Shown piece after piece: positions 9,109 through 18,027 of a stretch of DNA of 64,000 nucleotides. This stretch comes from Bacillus sp. BGMRC 2118 (GTDB lineage: Bacteria > Bacillota > Bacilli > Bacillales > SA4), in contig VTTJ01000006.1 of the NCBI GenBank assembly GCA_008364785.1, positions 1 through 64,000 of the forward strand. The letters run 5' to 3'. The position numbers and the translations under genes were made by a program. The number at the start of each line of letters is the position of its first letter. The stretch's first letter is position 1. The notes beneath the pieces were generated by a model. The model did not search any database. It worked only from the letters and a program-made list of their open reading frames with translations, and had not been told where the DNA came from.

Positions 9109-9125
9109 TGTGGCAAATTGCCACA
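9109..9125. promoter_or_regulatory. Probable XRE regulator operator
   Basis: TGTGGCAAATTGCCACA is a perfect palindrome centred at 9117, in the divergent gap about 66 bp from the XRE start and 90 bp from the kinase start. It is not an FNR box, because the TGTGA/TCACA half-sites are absent. Confidence 0.6.
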
Positions 9126-9215
9126 AGCAAGTTTTTTCTTATTAAAAGGATATAGGAAGTGAATAAAGAAGTTCAATATAAATAATTAAATTGAGAGGTA
9201 TCTTGGTGAAGAACT

Positions 9216-10316
9216 ATGAGTGTAACAACAGATAAATTTAATTTGTATATACTAGATAATTCGGCAACTATATTATCAAACTGGAGAGACAAGATCTTTA
9301 TTTCAAAGGAAGATCCTTCTCTAAACTATATAGAAAAAAATGGACATATGATAATACTAGCAATATTAGAAATTATACAAGGAGATAACGGCGAAGAGCT
9401 AATTATGGAGCACGCTCAAAAAATAGGAGAGGAGCGTGCAATAGTTAATAGTAATATAGAAGAATTTGTACATAACGTGAATCTCGGAAGAAGTGAGATC
9501 TTTAGCCATTTAATTAGGGCTGAACTTTCTTTTGGAGAAATTCAACTCTTTATAGATAAATTAAATAAATCCTTTGATCACTTTATCTTTTATGCTATTA
9601 AGCAGTATACAGAGGTGAAAGAGATAAATGTAAATAAAAAGACCAAATATCTAGAACAATCTCATAAAGATCGACTGACCATTCTTGGCCAGATTTCTTC
9701 TAGCTTTGTACATGAGATTAGAAATCCACTTACCTCTGTGATTGGATTTACGAAGCTGTTAAAAGAGGAACATATTTCTCATCCATTCTTAGATATTATC
9801 TTTGAAGAAGTTCAACAAATGAATAAGAGAATTAATCATTTTTTATATTTTTCAAAAGAGAATTCAAGTAGTATAAAACAAAGTCAACAGGTACATCTTT
9901 TATCATTAATATCTGAAATTGAAGAGTTCTTATTACCTATATTGGCTTCCTCAACTATTCAATTAAAAACAATAATTAATCCGCTGCTGTACCTAGAAAC
10001 AAATAAGGATGAATTAAGACAAGTTTTTTTAAATATTTTAATGAATTCTATTGATGCCTTCCGCGTTAATGACACGAGTCGAAAAATATTTGTAACCGTA
10101 ATGTCAAAGAATGAGGAAATAGTTATTAAGATTACAAATAATGGTCCACCAATAGTAGCAAGTCAGCTCACATCAATTTTTGAACCCTTTGTGACTTATA
10201 AAGAAGAAGGTACAGGATTAGGTCTGTATATTACTAAGCAGATAGTTGAAAAAAATAGTGGAACCATACAATGTCAATCTAATGAAAATCGGACTACATT
10301 TATTATTAAATTTTAA
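9216..10316 (+). CDS. Soluble sensor histidine kinase
   Basis: A 366-residue protein with no transmembrane segment. Residues 10-130 form a helical bundle resembling the RsbRD-N type sensor domain. HisKA follows with the phosphoacceptor His in [15 protein letters not shown] (about residue 167), then HATPase with N-box NILMNSIDAF, G1 box TNNGPPI and FEPFVTYKEEGTGLGL. G1 has Asn where most kinases have Asp. The architecture suggests a sporulation-type kinase feeding a phosphorelay, since no response regulator is adjacent. It is divergent from the XRE-PAS gene. Confidence 0.85.
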   Translation: MSVTTDKFNLYILDNSATILSNWRDKIFISKEDPSLNYIEKNGHMIILAILEIIQGDNGEELIMEHAQKIGEERAIVNSNIEEFVHNVNLGRSEIFSHLIRAELSFGEIQLFIDKLNKSFDHFIFYAIKQYTEVKEINVNKKTKYLEQSHKDRLTILGQISSSFVHEIRNPLTSVIGFTKLLKEEHISHPFLDIIFEEVQQMNKRINHFLYFSKENSSSIKQSQQVHLLSLISEIEEFLLPILASSTIQLKTIINPLLYLETNKDELRQVFLNILMNSIDAFRVNDTSRKIFVTVMSKNEEIVIKITNNGPPIVASQLTSIFEPFVTYKEEGTGLGLYITKQIVEKNSGTIQCQSNENRTTFIIKF

Positions 10317-10392
10317 AATAATATGCAAGTAAGAATTAGATTGTCTTATCACTTGATGAAGATATCTTGAAAGCAAAAAAGTTGGATTAAAT

Positions 10393-10420
10393 TAAGAGTC
10401 GGTAATTGCCGATCTTTTTT
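10393..10420 (+). terminator. Terminator after the kinase
   Basis: Stem AAGA(G)TCGG / CCGATCTT with one bulged G, followed by T6. Confidence 0.7.
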
Positions 10421-10524
10421 GATTTCTAAGAATGTAAACTGTAGCCAAACTATTTTTATTTCAAAAAATTGGATATACATGAATGATTGTGATTTACAAA
10501 GACTAGTAAGTAAGGAGGTGTAAT

Positions 10525-11079
10525 ATGTCAAATCCATTTGAAGCTGCGTGGAATACGTTAAAGGCATCTATTGATAAAACAAATGAGCCAATGACACCAT
10601 TACATATTATTGAGGTTGGTGACTGCTGGAAGTATGTTACGCTAATTGAGGAATTTATCCGTTATGAAGAAATAGGGTTAAATACAACAACGGATGATGA
10701 AGTGAGAGAATTGTTAACAGATGTAGTGAAAGTTTGTGAGTCACATGTAGAAAAGTTGAGTCAATTTATGAAAAAGGAAGGAATCCCTCTTCCTGATGTG
10801 ACTTCTGCAAAGCCTGATTCTTTACCGAATGAAATTCCTCTAGGTGTAAAATTAACAGATGATGAAATTACAAATGGAATTGCATTTAAATTAGTGACAT
10901 CAATGATGGCTTGTGCAAAAGGACAAGCAGATGCAATTAGAACCGATATAGGTGTTATATGGTTTGAGTTTTATACGGAATGGGTATCCTTCGGTCAAAC
11001 TTTAAAAATGCTCATGAGAAAGAGAGGGTGGATTAAGGTACCACCTTACTATTATCCGCCTGGTTCTCCGAACCAATAA
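10525..11079 (+). CDS. DUF3231-family protein, single-domain form
   Basis: A 184-residue helical protein with the DUF3231 look: the motif MTPLHIIEVGDCWKY at the N-terminus, a Pro-rich middle, then LTDDEITNGIAFKLVTSMMACAKGQADAIRTDIG. Many family members carry two such domains (about 330 aa); this one has one. The fold is thought to be a ferritin-like four-helix bundle, related to spore-coat CotF-like proteins, without proven function. AAGGAGGTG precedes the ATG by 4-5 nt. Monocistronic, with its own terminator. Confidence 0.7.
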   Translation: MSNPFEAAWNTLKASIDKTNEPMTPLHIIEVGDCWKYVTLIEEFIRYEEIGLNTTTDDEVRELLTDVVKVCESHVEKLSQFMKKEGIPLPDVTSAKPDSLPNEIPLGVKLTDDEITNGIAFKLVTSMMACAKGQADAIRTDIGVIWFEFYTEWVSFGQTLKMLMRKRGWIKVPPYYYPPGSPNQ

Positions 11080-11108
11080 AAAAGAGAGGAGACCCTCTCT
11101 TTTTTCTA
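11079..11108. terminator. Bidirectional terminator
   Basis: AAAAAGAGAGG / CCTCTCTTTTTT with loop AGAC serves the DUF3231 gene and the convergent HAD gene. Confidence 0.9.
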
Positions 11109-11894
11109 TTCTACTAAGCCCAAACTTTTTAGACCATTATAAATCCCTGAATGCTCAACATCTGTCGTTTTATGTTTAGCATATTGAAGTAAATCAGGGT
11201 GTGCATTCCCCATTGCAAATCCTTCACCGACAGTAGAGAGCATTTCTTTATCATTCATTCCGTCTCCGAATGCAATTGTACTTTCCCTGCTAATACCTAA
11301 TTTTTTGATAAAAGCTTCTACTGCCATTCCTTTATTTACACGATCTCGGATAACATCTAGACACGTTGTTAAGCCTGTGACATTTACAGTTGTGTAGTGT
11401 ATTTCCTTAAATTCCTCGTAATGGACTTGAGCATTTTCCTCATTTGTTATAAGGGTCAAGCCCAAAACATCATTTTTTAGACTGGGTTCAAAAATGGTGT
11501 TTTTTCGTAAGTCGAAAGTGCTGATAAACTTTTTAACAATGGGTGGTTCCATTGTAGTAAATGCATTCATTTCATGCGTATAGAAAACAAGAGTATGTTC
11601 CTGATTATCAGCAATTTTTAAATACTTATCGACATCATGCTCATTCATTGTTTCCTTCACAATTTCCTCATTTTTGTATATTCCATATGCACCGTTATAC
11701 GCAATAAACGAAGAAATGGATAGCTCTTTTGCTAATTCATCAATTTCATGAAGCGGCCTTCCAGTTGCAAGGATCACTTCTATTCCCTTTGCTTGTAGCT
11801 GAGATATGGCATTTTTCGTAGAAGGCTCAATGGTATGATCCGGCCTAAAAATGGTCCCATCTATATCTAGAAAAACGATTTTATATTCATTCAA
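11106..11894 (-). CDS. Cof-type HAD phosphatase
   Basis: Motif I is FLDIDGTIF near the N-terminus, motif II is ATGRP, the conserved Lys is in NKGMAVEAFIKKLG and motif III is FGDGMNDKEML. These define the Cof/IIB HAD subfamily, which dephosphorylates sugar phosphates or flavin-type substrates. The substrate cannot be read here. An open frame extends upstream to 11978, but the TTG at 11894, 8 nt after AAAGGGG, directly precedes the conserved core and gives 262 aa, normal for the family. It is divergent from the DoxX operon. Confidence 0.88.
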   Translation of the reverse strand: MNEYKIVFLDIDGTIFRPDHTIEPSTKNAISQLQAKGIEVILATGRPLHEIDELAKELSISSFIAYNGAYGIYKNEEIVKETMNEHDVDKYLKIADNQEHTLVFYTHEMNAFTTMEPPIVKKFISTFDLRKNTIFEPSLKNDVLGLTLITNEENAQVHYEEFKEIHYTTVNVTGLTTCLDVIRDRVNKGMAVEAFIKKLGISRESTIAFGDGMNDKEMLSTVGEGFAMGNAHPDLLQYAKHKTTDVEHSGIYNGLKSLGLVE

Positions 11895-11982
11895 ATTAAT
11901 CGACCCCTTTACTTTATTGCACCTATTATACATATATAATAATGGCCTACTTTCTCCAGGTACACAAGTATAGTTCAATTGA

Positions 11983-11998
11983 AGTGAGATAAATCACT
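11983..11998 (+). promoter_or_regulatory. FNR-like box 1 upstream of doxX-hpf
   Basis: AGTGAGATAAATCACT matches TGTGA-N6-TCACA in 8 of 10 positions and is itself palindromic at the half-sites. Its centre is 11990.5, so a class II start would fall near 12032, with an AT-rich -10 candidate (TTATGA, 12021-12026) close to the expected place. Confidence 0.55.
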
Positions 11999-12088
11999 CT
12001 TAGGGTAAATAAAATAATTATTATGAACAGTACGTGAACTGTATTGTATTTCGTGCAAAAGAGGAGTAAATTAAAGGTGTAGAAAGTA

Positions 12089-12104
12089 AGTGAAATTAAT
12101 CACA
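12089..12104 (+). promoter_or_regulatory. FNR-like box 2 upstream of doxX-hpf
   Basis: AGTGAAATTAATCACA matches 9 of 10 half-site positions and is almost identical to box 3. Confidence 0.55.
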
Positions 12105-12157
12105 AACTTTCTAAAAAAGCTAGCTAGCTTACCAACGAATATTTTTTTACACTTAAT

Positions 12158-12173
12158 TGTGAAATTATTCACA
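12158..12173 (+). promoter_or_regulatory. FNR-like box 3, abutting the doxX ribosome binding site
   Basis: TGTGAAATTATTCACA is a perfect TGTGA-N6-TCACA match. It ends directly at AAGGAGA, so binding here would more likely block than activate transcription. Confidence 0.55.
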
Positions 12174-12185
12174 AAGGAGATGACC

Positions 12186-12713
12186 ATGATGAAATGGTTA
12201 AAAGGACCGATTATGAATATTGTTTGGACAGTCGCTAGAATTTGGTTAGGATATCAATGGCTACATGCTGGCTGGGGGAAAGTTACAGGCGGCTTTGATG
12301 CAAAAGGATTCTTACATGGAGCCATTGCAAAGGCTACAGGAGATCATCCGGCGGTACAAGGATGGTACGCAACTTTCTTAAAAGAAGCAGCATTGCCAAA
12401 TGTTGAAATAATAAATTTCATAATTCCTTGGGGAGAAGTATTGGTAGGATTAGGATTAATCGTTGGACTTGCAACGGTGCCTGCATTAGTGGCAGGAGCA
12501 TTCATGAACTTAAACTTCTTGTTAGCAGGTACTGTAAGCACAAACCCAATTTTATATACAGTGACAGTCATACTCTTAATGCTTGGTACAGCAACTTACT
12601 TCTATGGCCTTGACCGATTCGCTGTCCCTTATTTAAAAAATCTACAAACGATGAAAGCACCAACGAATCACGATAAGACAGAAAATCATCATAAACCAGC
12701 ACATGCACAATGA
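12186..12713 (+). CDS. DoxX-family membrane protein
   Basis: A 175-residue polytopic protein with four hydrophobic segments (about residues 10-28, 75-98, 100-122, 125-145). It has DoxX features: the N-terminal RIWLGYQWLHAGWGKV, the central PWGEVLVGLGLIVG, and a Met/His-rich C-terminus. DoxX proteins are linked to quinone or thiosulfate oxidation or redox stress; the role here is open. An open frame begins at 12090, but AAAGGAGA at 12173-12180 favours ATG 12186 (or 12189). It is followed at 32 bp by hpf, so the two are probably cotranscribed behind the FNR-like boxes. Confidence 0.8.
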   Translation: MMKWLKGPIMNIVWTVARIWLGYQWLHAGWGKVTGGFDAKGFLHGAIAKATGDHPAVQGWYATFLKEAALPNVEIINFIIPWGEVLVGLGLIVGLATVPALVAGAFMNLNFLLAGTVSTNPILYTVTVILLMLGTATYFYGLDRFAVPYLKNLQTMKAPTNHDKTENHHKPAHAQ

Positions 12714-12745
12714 TGTATAAGAGGGAGTACAAGGAGGCTACTAGT

Positions 12746-13270
12746 ATGAGATTAGAAATTCACGGCAGACACTTAGATATTACCGATGCAATGAGAGAGT
12801 ATATTATGGAGAAAATAGGGAGAATCGAACACCTGCTCAATTCATCTGCCGAACCTAGTGCGGAGGTCAAATTATCGGTGATTAAATATAATCATATTGT
12901 GGAAACAACGATTCATATTGGAGAATATACGATTCGTGTAGAAGAAAGCTCTGATGATATGTACAAATCAATTGATATGGTGGAAGAGAAAATAAAGCGC
13001 AAACTTAGGAAAATGAAAACGAAAATCAATCGAGGAATGCGCGTAAAAGTAATACCAGAAGTACTAGAGGCAGATGTAGAGACAGAGTATGAAGTAGTAC
13101 GAATAAAACGATTTGATGTAAAGCCAATGAGCCCAGAAGAAGCTATTCTACAAATGAATTTACTAGATCATACATTCTATGTATTCAGAAATGATATCAC
13201 AAATGAAATGAGTGTTGTATATAGAAGAAATAAAGGCGAATACGGAGTGATTGAAGCATCTATTATATAA
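12746..13270 (+). CDS. hpf: Long-form ribosome hibernation promoting factor
   Basis: A 174-residue protein with the N-terminal S30AE domain (MRLEIHGRHLDITDAMREYI) and, after a basic linker near 95-105, the C-terminal dimerisation domain (RFDVKPMSPEEAILQMNLLDHTFYVF). The long form makes 100S ribosome dimers in Firmicutes. The start at 12746 is 9 nt after AAGGAGG. Bacilli usually carry hpf (yvyD) near secA; this copy instead follows doxX, so it may be a second paralogue, probably induced when oxygen is low if the upstream boxes are real. Confidence 0.9.
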   Translation: MRLEIHGRHLDITDAMREYIMEKIGRIEHLLNSSAEPSAEVKLSVIKYNHIVETTIHIGEYTIRVEESSDDMYKSIDMVEEKIKRKLRKMKTKINRGMRVKVIPEVLEADVETEYEVVRIKRFDVKPMSPEEAILQMNLLDHTFYVFRNDITNEMSVVYRRNKGEYGVIEASII

Positions 13271-13275
13271 ATTAA

Positions 13276-13313
13276 AAAGATAGCCCCTGCTAATAATGCA
13301 GGGGCTATCTTTG
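13276..13313 (+). terminator. Terminator after hpf
   Basis: Perfect stem AAAGATAGCCCCTGC / GCAGGGGCTATCTTT with a 7-nt loop. Confidence 0.9.
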
Positions 13314-13449
13314 CCTTATTGAGAAAGTTTATGAAAAGATTAGTGAAAGAGCGAGTGAATATCTCTGAAGGGAACTGCTTTATTTTTATTGCATTCCTTT
13401 TTAAAATCTGTCTACAATGTAGATTAACGGATTGGAAGGGAGAAGAGTA

Positions 13450-13755
13450 ATGTATATTGTTCATTCGACTTTTGTTGTACCAGAGGATAAGGCGGAAGAA
13501 GTAATCTCCATTTACCATAACCGCTCCAGAAAAGTAGATCAGAATGACGGTTTTATGAAGTTTCTATTGCTACAAAACTCAAAAAGTACAGGAGAGATTA
13601 CTGTTCATATGGAATGGGAAACAAAAGAGCACTATTTAAAATGGGTGACAAGTGCAGAATTTAAGAAGATACATGATCTTGAAAAAAAATATCCTGATCA
13701 AGAACTTGCATCCATTATCCCAAAAGTAACTCAATTTGAGGTGGTTGGACAATGA
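13450..13755 (+). CDS. Antibiotic-biosynthesis-monooxygenase (ABM)-type ferredoxin-fold protein
   Basis: A 101-residue protein with the ABM fold pattern: VHSTFVVPEDKAEEVISIYHNRSRKVDQNDGFMKFLLLQNSKSTGEITVHMEWETKEHYLKWV. This family includes haem-degrading monooxygenases such as HmoA/IsdG as well as small quinol monooxygenases. I cannot place the conserved haem ligands with certainty, so the haem role stays a possibility. ATG 13450 follows GGAAGGGAG by 7 nt; the upstream TTG at 13432 is rejected. It overlaps the next gene by 4 nt (ATGA), so they are translationally coupled. Confidence 0.65.
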   Translation: MYIVHSTFVVPEDKAEEVISIYHNRSRKVDQNDGFMKFLLLQNSKSTGEITVHMEWETKEHYLKWVTSAEFKKIHDLEKKYPDQELASIIPKVTQFEVVGQ

Positions 13756-14120
13756 TTCCACAAGTTTCTGTAAATCCAGCATACGAATTAATAACCCATG
13801 ATGTGACTGAAAGTATTTATAAGGCAAACCCAATATTACTAGATAAATTCGGCCAACGTGGAAAGCAAAAGTGTAAAGAAGATAATCTGCATCATTTAAG
13901 ACACTTACAAACTGCGTTTGAATTGAAAAATTCTTTTGTATTTATTGATTATACGAATTGGCTAAATAATCTTCTGACGAATAGAGGAATGGAAACCATC
14001 CATATCATAGATAACTTTGAGAGATTAGAAACGGCAATTATAGGTAAATTAGAACAAGAGATAGAAACGGCTTTTATTCATTATTTACAGGAAGCGATAC
14101 ATGTTTTAAAAGCTTTATAA
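13752..14120 (+). CDS. Helical protein of unknown function, coupled to the ABM-type gene
   Basis: A 122-residue, mostly alpha-helical soluble protein with no signal peptide. The stretch DNLHHLRHLQTAFELKNSFVFIDYTNWLNNLL is its most distinctive part, with three His residues and an FIDYTNWL motif. It resembles helical sensor bundles found in front of cobalamin-binding or RsbR-like proteins, but I do not recognise a named family. The four-base overlap with the ABM-type gene argues for a shared function. Four His residues make metal or haem binding possible but unproven. Confidence 0.6.
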   Translation: MIPQVSVNPAYELITHDVTESIYKANPILLDKFGQRGKQKCKEDNLHHLRHLQTAFELKNSFVFIDYTNWLNNLLTNRGMETIHIIDNFERLETAIIGKLEQEIETAFIHYLQEAIHVLKAL

Positions 14121-14126
14121 GTAGTT

Positions 14127-14155
14127 AATACCCATGTAATATGGGTATTTTTTTT
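14127..14155 (+). terminator. Terminator
   Basis: Stem AATACCCAT / ATGGGTATT followed by T8; those eight Ts are also the left target duplication of the adjacent mobile element. Confidence 0.85.
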
Positions 14156-14336
14156 GCTGTTTCGTATAGATTTTTGCTTTTCATAAAAATCCCCAAAGCC
14201 GGATTTTTACTTTAGTATCTAGTTACTTACTATACATAAAGAGAGTGGCTCTTTTCTAATCCTACCCTCAATCCGCTTCTAAAACTGGTTGTACGCCGGA
14301 ATAATTGTATTAGCAATAAAGTTTTATAATAGAGCC
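14156..14336 (+). mobile_element. Non-coding mobile element (MITE-like), copy A
   Basis: A 181-bp copy with left end GCTGTTTCGTATAG and right end ATAGAGCC, colinear with copies at 31995, 56359 and 60894. T8 lies on both sides, consistent with an 8-bp target duplication. It fills most of the 328-bp gap before the CheB-CheR hybrid gene. Confidence 0.8.
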
Positions 14337-14378
14337 TTTTTTTTATGTCATGGAACATTAATAAATTGAAGCATTAGA

Positions 14379-14389
14379 CAATTTGCCAT
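14379..14389 (+). promoter_or_regulatory. Possible XRE operator half-site
   Basis: ACAATTTGCCA matches one half and the centre of the 9109-9125 palindrome (complement TGGCAATTTGCCA), about 60 bp before the hybrid kinase start. Weak evidence. Confidence 0.3.
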
Positions 14390-14448
14390 ATAATCTAAGA
14401 TAACCCTTTTTTTGCGCGTACGGGAAAACTATATAATGAGGTAACTAC

Positions 14449-17400
14449 ATGTCAAACTTTGTTCAAGTTGCTCAAGTCTGTAATAATGAGAACCTAACCA
14501 CAGTGGATAATATGGACTTCTTTATTATTGGAATTGGAGCATCAGCAGGTGGCTTAGAATCTATTAAACAATTTTTTAATAGTCTATCAACAGGTGAAGG
14601 GATGGCTATCTTCATCATTCAGCATCTTTCTTCTAAATATAAAAGCTTTATGCCAGAATTACTTCTGAAACATACAAATATGAATATACAAATGGCAGAG
14701 CATGATATGACAGTAAAGCCAAATCATGTTTACTTAATACCCCCAGGTACTTTTGTAAGGATAGAGTCAAATCAAATAAAGTTAACTAATTATGAACCTT
14801 CTGTTCATGTTAACTTTCCAATAGATGCATTCTTTAAGTCACTAGCGAGAGAAAAGAAGGAAAAGGCAATTGCTGTTATTTTTTCAGGGAAGGGGAACGA
14901 TGGAACTGAAGGAATCAAAGCAGTAAATCGAGCAAATGGAACAGTTTTAGTTCAACGAGAACAAAGTGCAAAGTTTGCAGAGATGCCGTTGAACGCAATA
15001 AAAACAAGCGTTGTGGATTATATTGTAGATCCAGGTGATATGCCACCTGTGTTAGAAAAGATAGTGAGAAAAGATCGCACCACAATTAAAGAAAAAACCT
15101 TACAGGATATTCTTGCATTAATCCGGAAGAGAAGTGGTATAGACTTCTCTCAATATAAGGAAAATAGTGTAATACGGAGAATTGAACGACGAGTTTCCTT
15201 ACTTCATAAACATTGCTCAACGATTGAACAATATAAAGATTATTTAATAGAGAACCCAAGTGAGATTACCATTCTACAAGAAGAATTATTAATTGGAGTT
15301 ACCCATTTCTTCCGGGATGCAGAAGCATTTAAAGCACTGGAGCAAGAAGTAATACCAAAACTACTTCAAGAGAAACTACAATCTGGTGATCACCAAATAC
15401 GAATATGGGTAGCGGGCTGTTCGACAGGACAAGAGGCTTACTCGATTGCAATGTTGTTTGATAAGTATATCCGTGAGCATAATCATACGGTAGAGTTTAA
15501 AGTATTTGCTACGGACTTGGATAGGGATGCTGTCTCTACTGCGTCTAAGGGAATATACTCAGAATCTGTACTTGAACATTTGGAAGATGAATATACAGAA
15601 TACTATTTTCAGAAGGTCGCAGAAGGGTATCAAATATCGCGTGAAATTAGAAATAGAATTGTATTTGCCCCACATAATATTGCAAAGGATTCTCCCTTTG
15701 TAAATTTGGACTTAGTTACATGTAGAAATATGATGATCTACTTTGAAACCGAGTTGCAGAAGAAGGTACTCTCATTATTTCACTTTGCACTAAATGACCC
15801 AGGATACTTATTTTTAGGGCCGAGTGAAACAATTGGGAAATTAACGAACCTCTTTAAACCAGTGAACAGAAAATGGAAAATATTTAAGAACGTACTGAGA
15901 GACAATTGGGATCAAACAGAAACAACAATACATTCTGCTGGTGGAGAGATGGGACAGGCAAAGCTGAAGCAACCTGCAGCTCCACTGCATACTAGTCATA
16001 GCAATAGAGTATCTAGCACAACCAATACCATTGCATCCAAGGTTCTTCACCAGTTTGTATCACCTTGCATCATTATTAATTCAGATTTTCAAGTTGTACA
16101 TTCATTTGGAAAAATAAATGATTATTTAAATCTACCTTCTGGTAAGGTTAATCTAAATATATTAAAAATGGTTCCTGTTAATGTTTCTGTTGCAATAGGA
16201 ACAGCCATTAAGAAAATGAAAGATAGTAATTCAGAAATAAAATATTCTAACATTACGCTAACAAATGCTGATGAGAAGGCAATCCAAATTAGTTTACAAG
16301 TGTCTCCATTTCTATATGAAGGGGAAGAGTTAATTGCAATTTTGTTTGAGGAAGAGAAGCACGAAGAAAAATCAGAAATAGCGATTGCATATAATCCAGA
16401 TCAAAGTATGAAGCAACGACTAAGTGACTTAGAACTTGAATTGTACTACACAGAACAAAACTTACAAACGACGATAGAGGAATTGGAAACTTCCAATGAG
16501 GAGCTGCAATCGACTAATGAAGAGCTATTGGCTGCAAATGAAGAACTGCAGAGCACCATTGAAGAATTGCAATCTGTGAACGATGAGCTGATTCATGTGA
16601 ACTATGAACATGGACAAAAGATTGATGAACTGACTGAGCTGACAAATGACATTGATAACCTTTTAATTAATACGAATATAGCAACGTTATTTTTGGATGA
16701 AAATTTAGTTATTAAACGATTTACACCAGAGACGTTAAATATTGTAAACTTACTAGATGTTGATATTGGCAGACCTTTTCATCATATTACTCACCTACTA
16801 CAATATGATGAATTAAACCATGACCTAAAAGAGGTTTTACAAACATCTAGTAAGATTGTAAGAGAAGTCCAATCAACTACTCATAAATGGTACAATGTTA
16901 AAATTATGCCATATCGTACAAGTGAAAATATTACACGTGGGATAGTCATTACGTTTACAGATATTACAGATTTAAAGCTTTCAAACTATCAAAAGAGCAT
17001 TAATAATTTTGCGTTAGACCAAAGTCCAACTAGCATGTTAATGGCAGATATAAATGGTTCGATTACGTATATAAATCGTAAATTTGAGAATTTTTACAAT
17101 ATCCCTGCTGAAGAGCTGTTAGGTAAAAATATTGTAGAGTTCTATACCGAAGTATTACAGTTACAAGAATTTCAATCTGTATGGGATGTTGTAAAAAAAG
17201 GACAAGAATGGAGTGGAGAGGTAACCTTTACAATCGGAGATAGTGAAAGATGGGAAGAGGTTACATTCTCACCTGTTGCAGATGAATCAGGAGAGAATAT
17301 TCAATTCATACGAGTTGGGGAAGATATTACAGAGAAGAAGTATGCACAGATCATGCTGAAGAAATCTGAAATGCATTCTATACTAGGTCAATTAGCAGCG

Positions 17401-18027
17401 GGTATTGCTCATGAAATTCGAAATCCTTTAACATCTCTAAAAGGCTTCTTGCAGATGATGACACAATCAAATTCATTCAATATAGAATATGCAAGAGTCA
17501 TGATGTCAGAATTCAACCGAATTGAATTAATCATCAGTGAACTCTTAGTACTAGCCAAACCGCAATTCGTAACGTTTGAAGAGAAGAGAATTGAGGAAAT
17601 CATCTCGGATGTATGTTTAGTATTTGAGTCACAAGCGCTATTGCACAATGTGGAACTTACAACAACTATTGAAGACAATTTGCCGAGTATTAAATGTGTG
17701 GAGAAAGAACTAAAACAAGTATTTATTAATCTTTTGAAGAATTCAATTGAAGCGATGGATACAGGTGGAGTTATTAAAATTGATCTGACTAGAAAAGAAC
17801 AGATGATACAGATTTCCTTTACCGATAATGGAAAAGGAATCCCTGAGGATCGTTTGAAGAAAATTGGAGAGCCTTTTTATACAACAAAGGAAAAAGGGAC
17901 GGGGCTTGGGCTTATGATAAGTTATAAAATGATCGAAAATCATAAAGGTACCATGAATTACACGAGTGAAGTTGATAAGGGGACGACCGTTGAAATAAGA
18001 CTTCCCCTGGACCCTACAGTGAACTAA
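14449..18027 (+). CDS. CheB-CheR-PAS-PAS histidine kinase hybrid
   Basis: A 1192-residue chimera. CheB-type methylesterase: residues 24-200, with catalytic Ser in GIGASAGG (about 32), His in FIIQHLSS and Asp in [11 protein letters not shown]. CheR methyltransferase: about 215-470, with GVTHFFRD and the SAM loop [18 protein letters not shown] long coiled coil of repeated [20 protein letters not shown] type spans 660-730. PAS domains lie near 740-850 and 865-985. HisKA has its His in [13 protein letters not shown] (about 987), and the HATPase has [16 protein letters not shown] and GTGLGL. All active-site motifs look intact. No receptor gene is adjacent; the target is unknown. It overlaps the convergent gene by 4 nt. 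Confidence 0.92.
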   Translation: MSNFVQVAQVCNNENLTTVDNMDFFIIGIGASAGGLESIKQFFNSLSTGEGMAIFIIQHLSSKYKSFMPELLLKHTNMNIQMAEHDMTVKPNHVYLIPPGTFVRIESNQIKLTNYEPSVHVNFPIDAFFKSLAREKKEKAIAVIFSGKGNDGTEGIKAVNRANGTVLVQREQSAKFAEMPLNAIKTSVVDYIVDPGDMPPVLEKIVRKDRTTIKEKTLQDILALIRKRSGIDFSQYKENSVIRRIERRVSLLHKHCSTIEQYKDYLIENPSEITILQEELLIGVTHFFRDAEAFKALEQEVIPKLLQEKLQSGDHQIRIWVAGCSTGQEAYSIAMLFDKYIREHNHTVEFKVFATDLDRDAVSTASKGIYSESVLEHLEDEYTEYYFQKVAEGYQISREIRNRIVFAPHNIAKDSPFVNLDLVTCRNMMIYFETELQKKVLSLFHFALNDPGYLFLGPSETIGKLTNLFKPVNRKWKIFKNVLRDNWDQTETTIHSAGGEMGQAKLKQPAAPLHTSHSNRVSSTTNTIASKVLHQFVSPCIIINSDFQVVHSFGKINDYLNLPSGKVNLNILKMVPVNVSVAIGTAIKKMKDSNSEIKYSNITLTNADEKAIQISLQVSPFLYEGEELIAILFEEEKHEEKSEIAIAYNPDQSMKQRLSDLELELYYTEQNLQTTIEELETSNEELQSTNEELLAANEELQSTIEELQSVNDELIHVNYEHGQKIDELTELTNDIDNLLINTNIATLFLDENLVIKRFTPETLNIVNLLDVDIGRPFHHITHLLQYDELNHDLKEVLQTSSKIVREVQSTTHKWYNVKIMPYRTSENITRGIVITFTDITDLKLSNYQKSINNFALDQSPTSMLMADINGSITYINRKFENFYNIPAEELLGKNIVEFYTEVLQLQEFQSVWDVVKKGQEWSGEVTFTIGDSERWEEVTFSPVADESGENIQFIRVGEDITEKKYAQIMLKKSEMHSILGQLAAGIAHEIRNPLTSLKGFLQMMTQSNSFNIEYARVMMSEFNRIELIISELLVLAKPQFVTFEEKRIEEIISDVCLVFESQALLHNVELTTTIEDNLPSIKCVEKELKQVFINLLKNSIEAMDTGGVIKIDLTRKEQMIQISFTDNGKGIPEDRLKKIGEPFYTTKEKGTGLGLMISYKMIENHKGTMNYTSEVDKGTTVEIRLPLDPTVN

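Noticed and set aside
12090..12185. N-terminal extension of the DoxX protein from GTG 12090
   Set aside because: This GTG is part of FNR-like box 2 and has no ribosome binding site; AAAGGAGA at 12173 supports ATG 12186.
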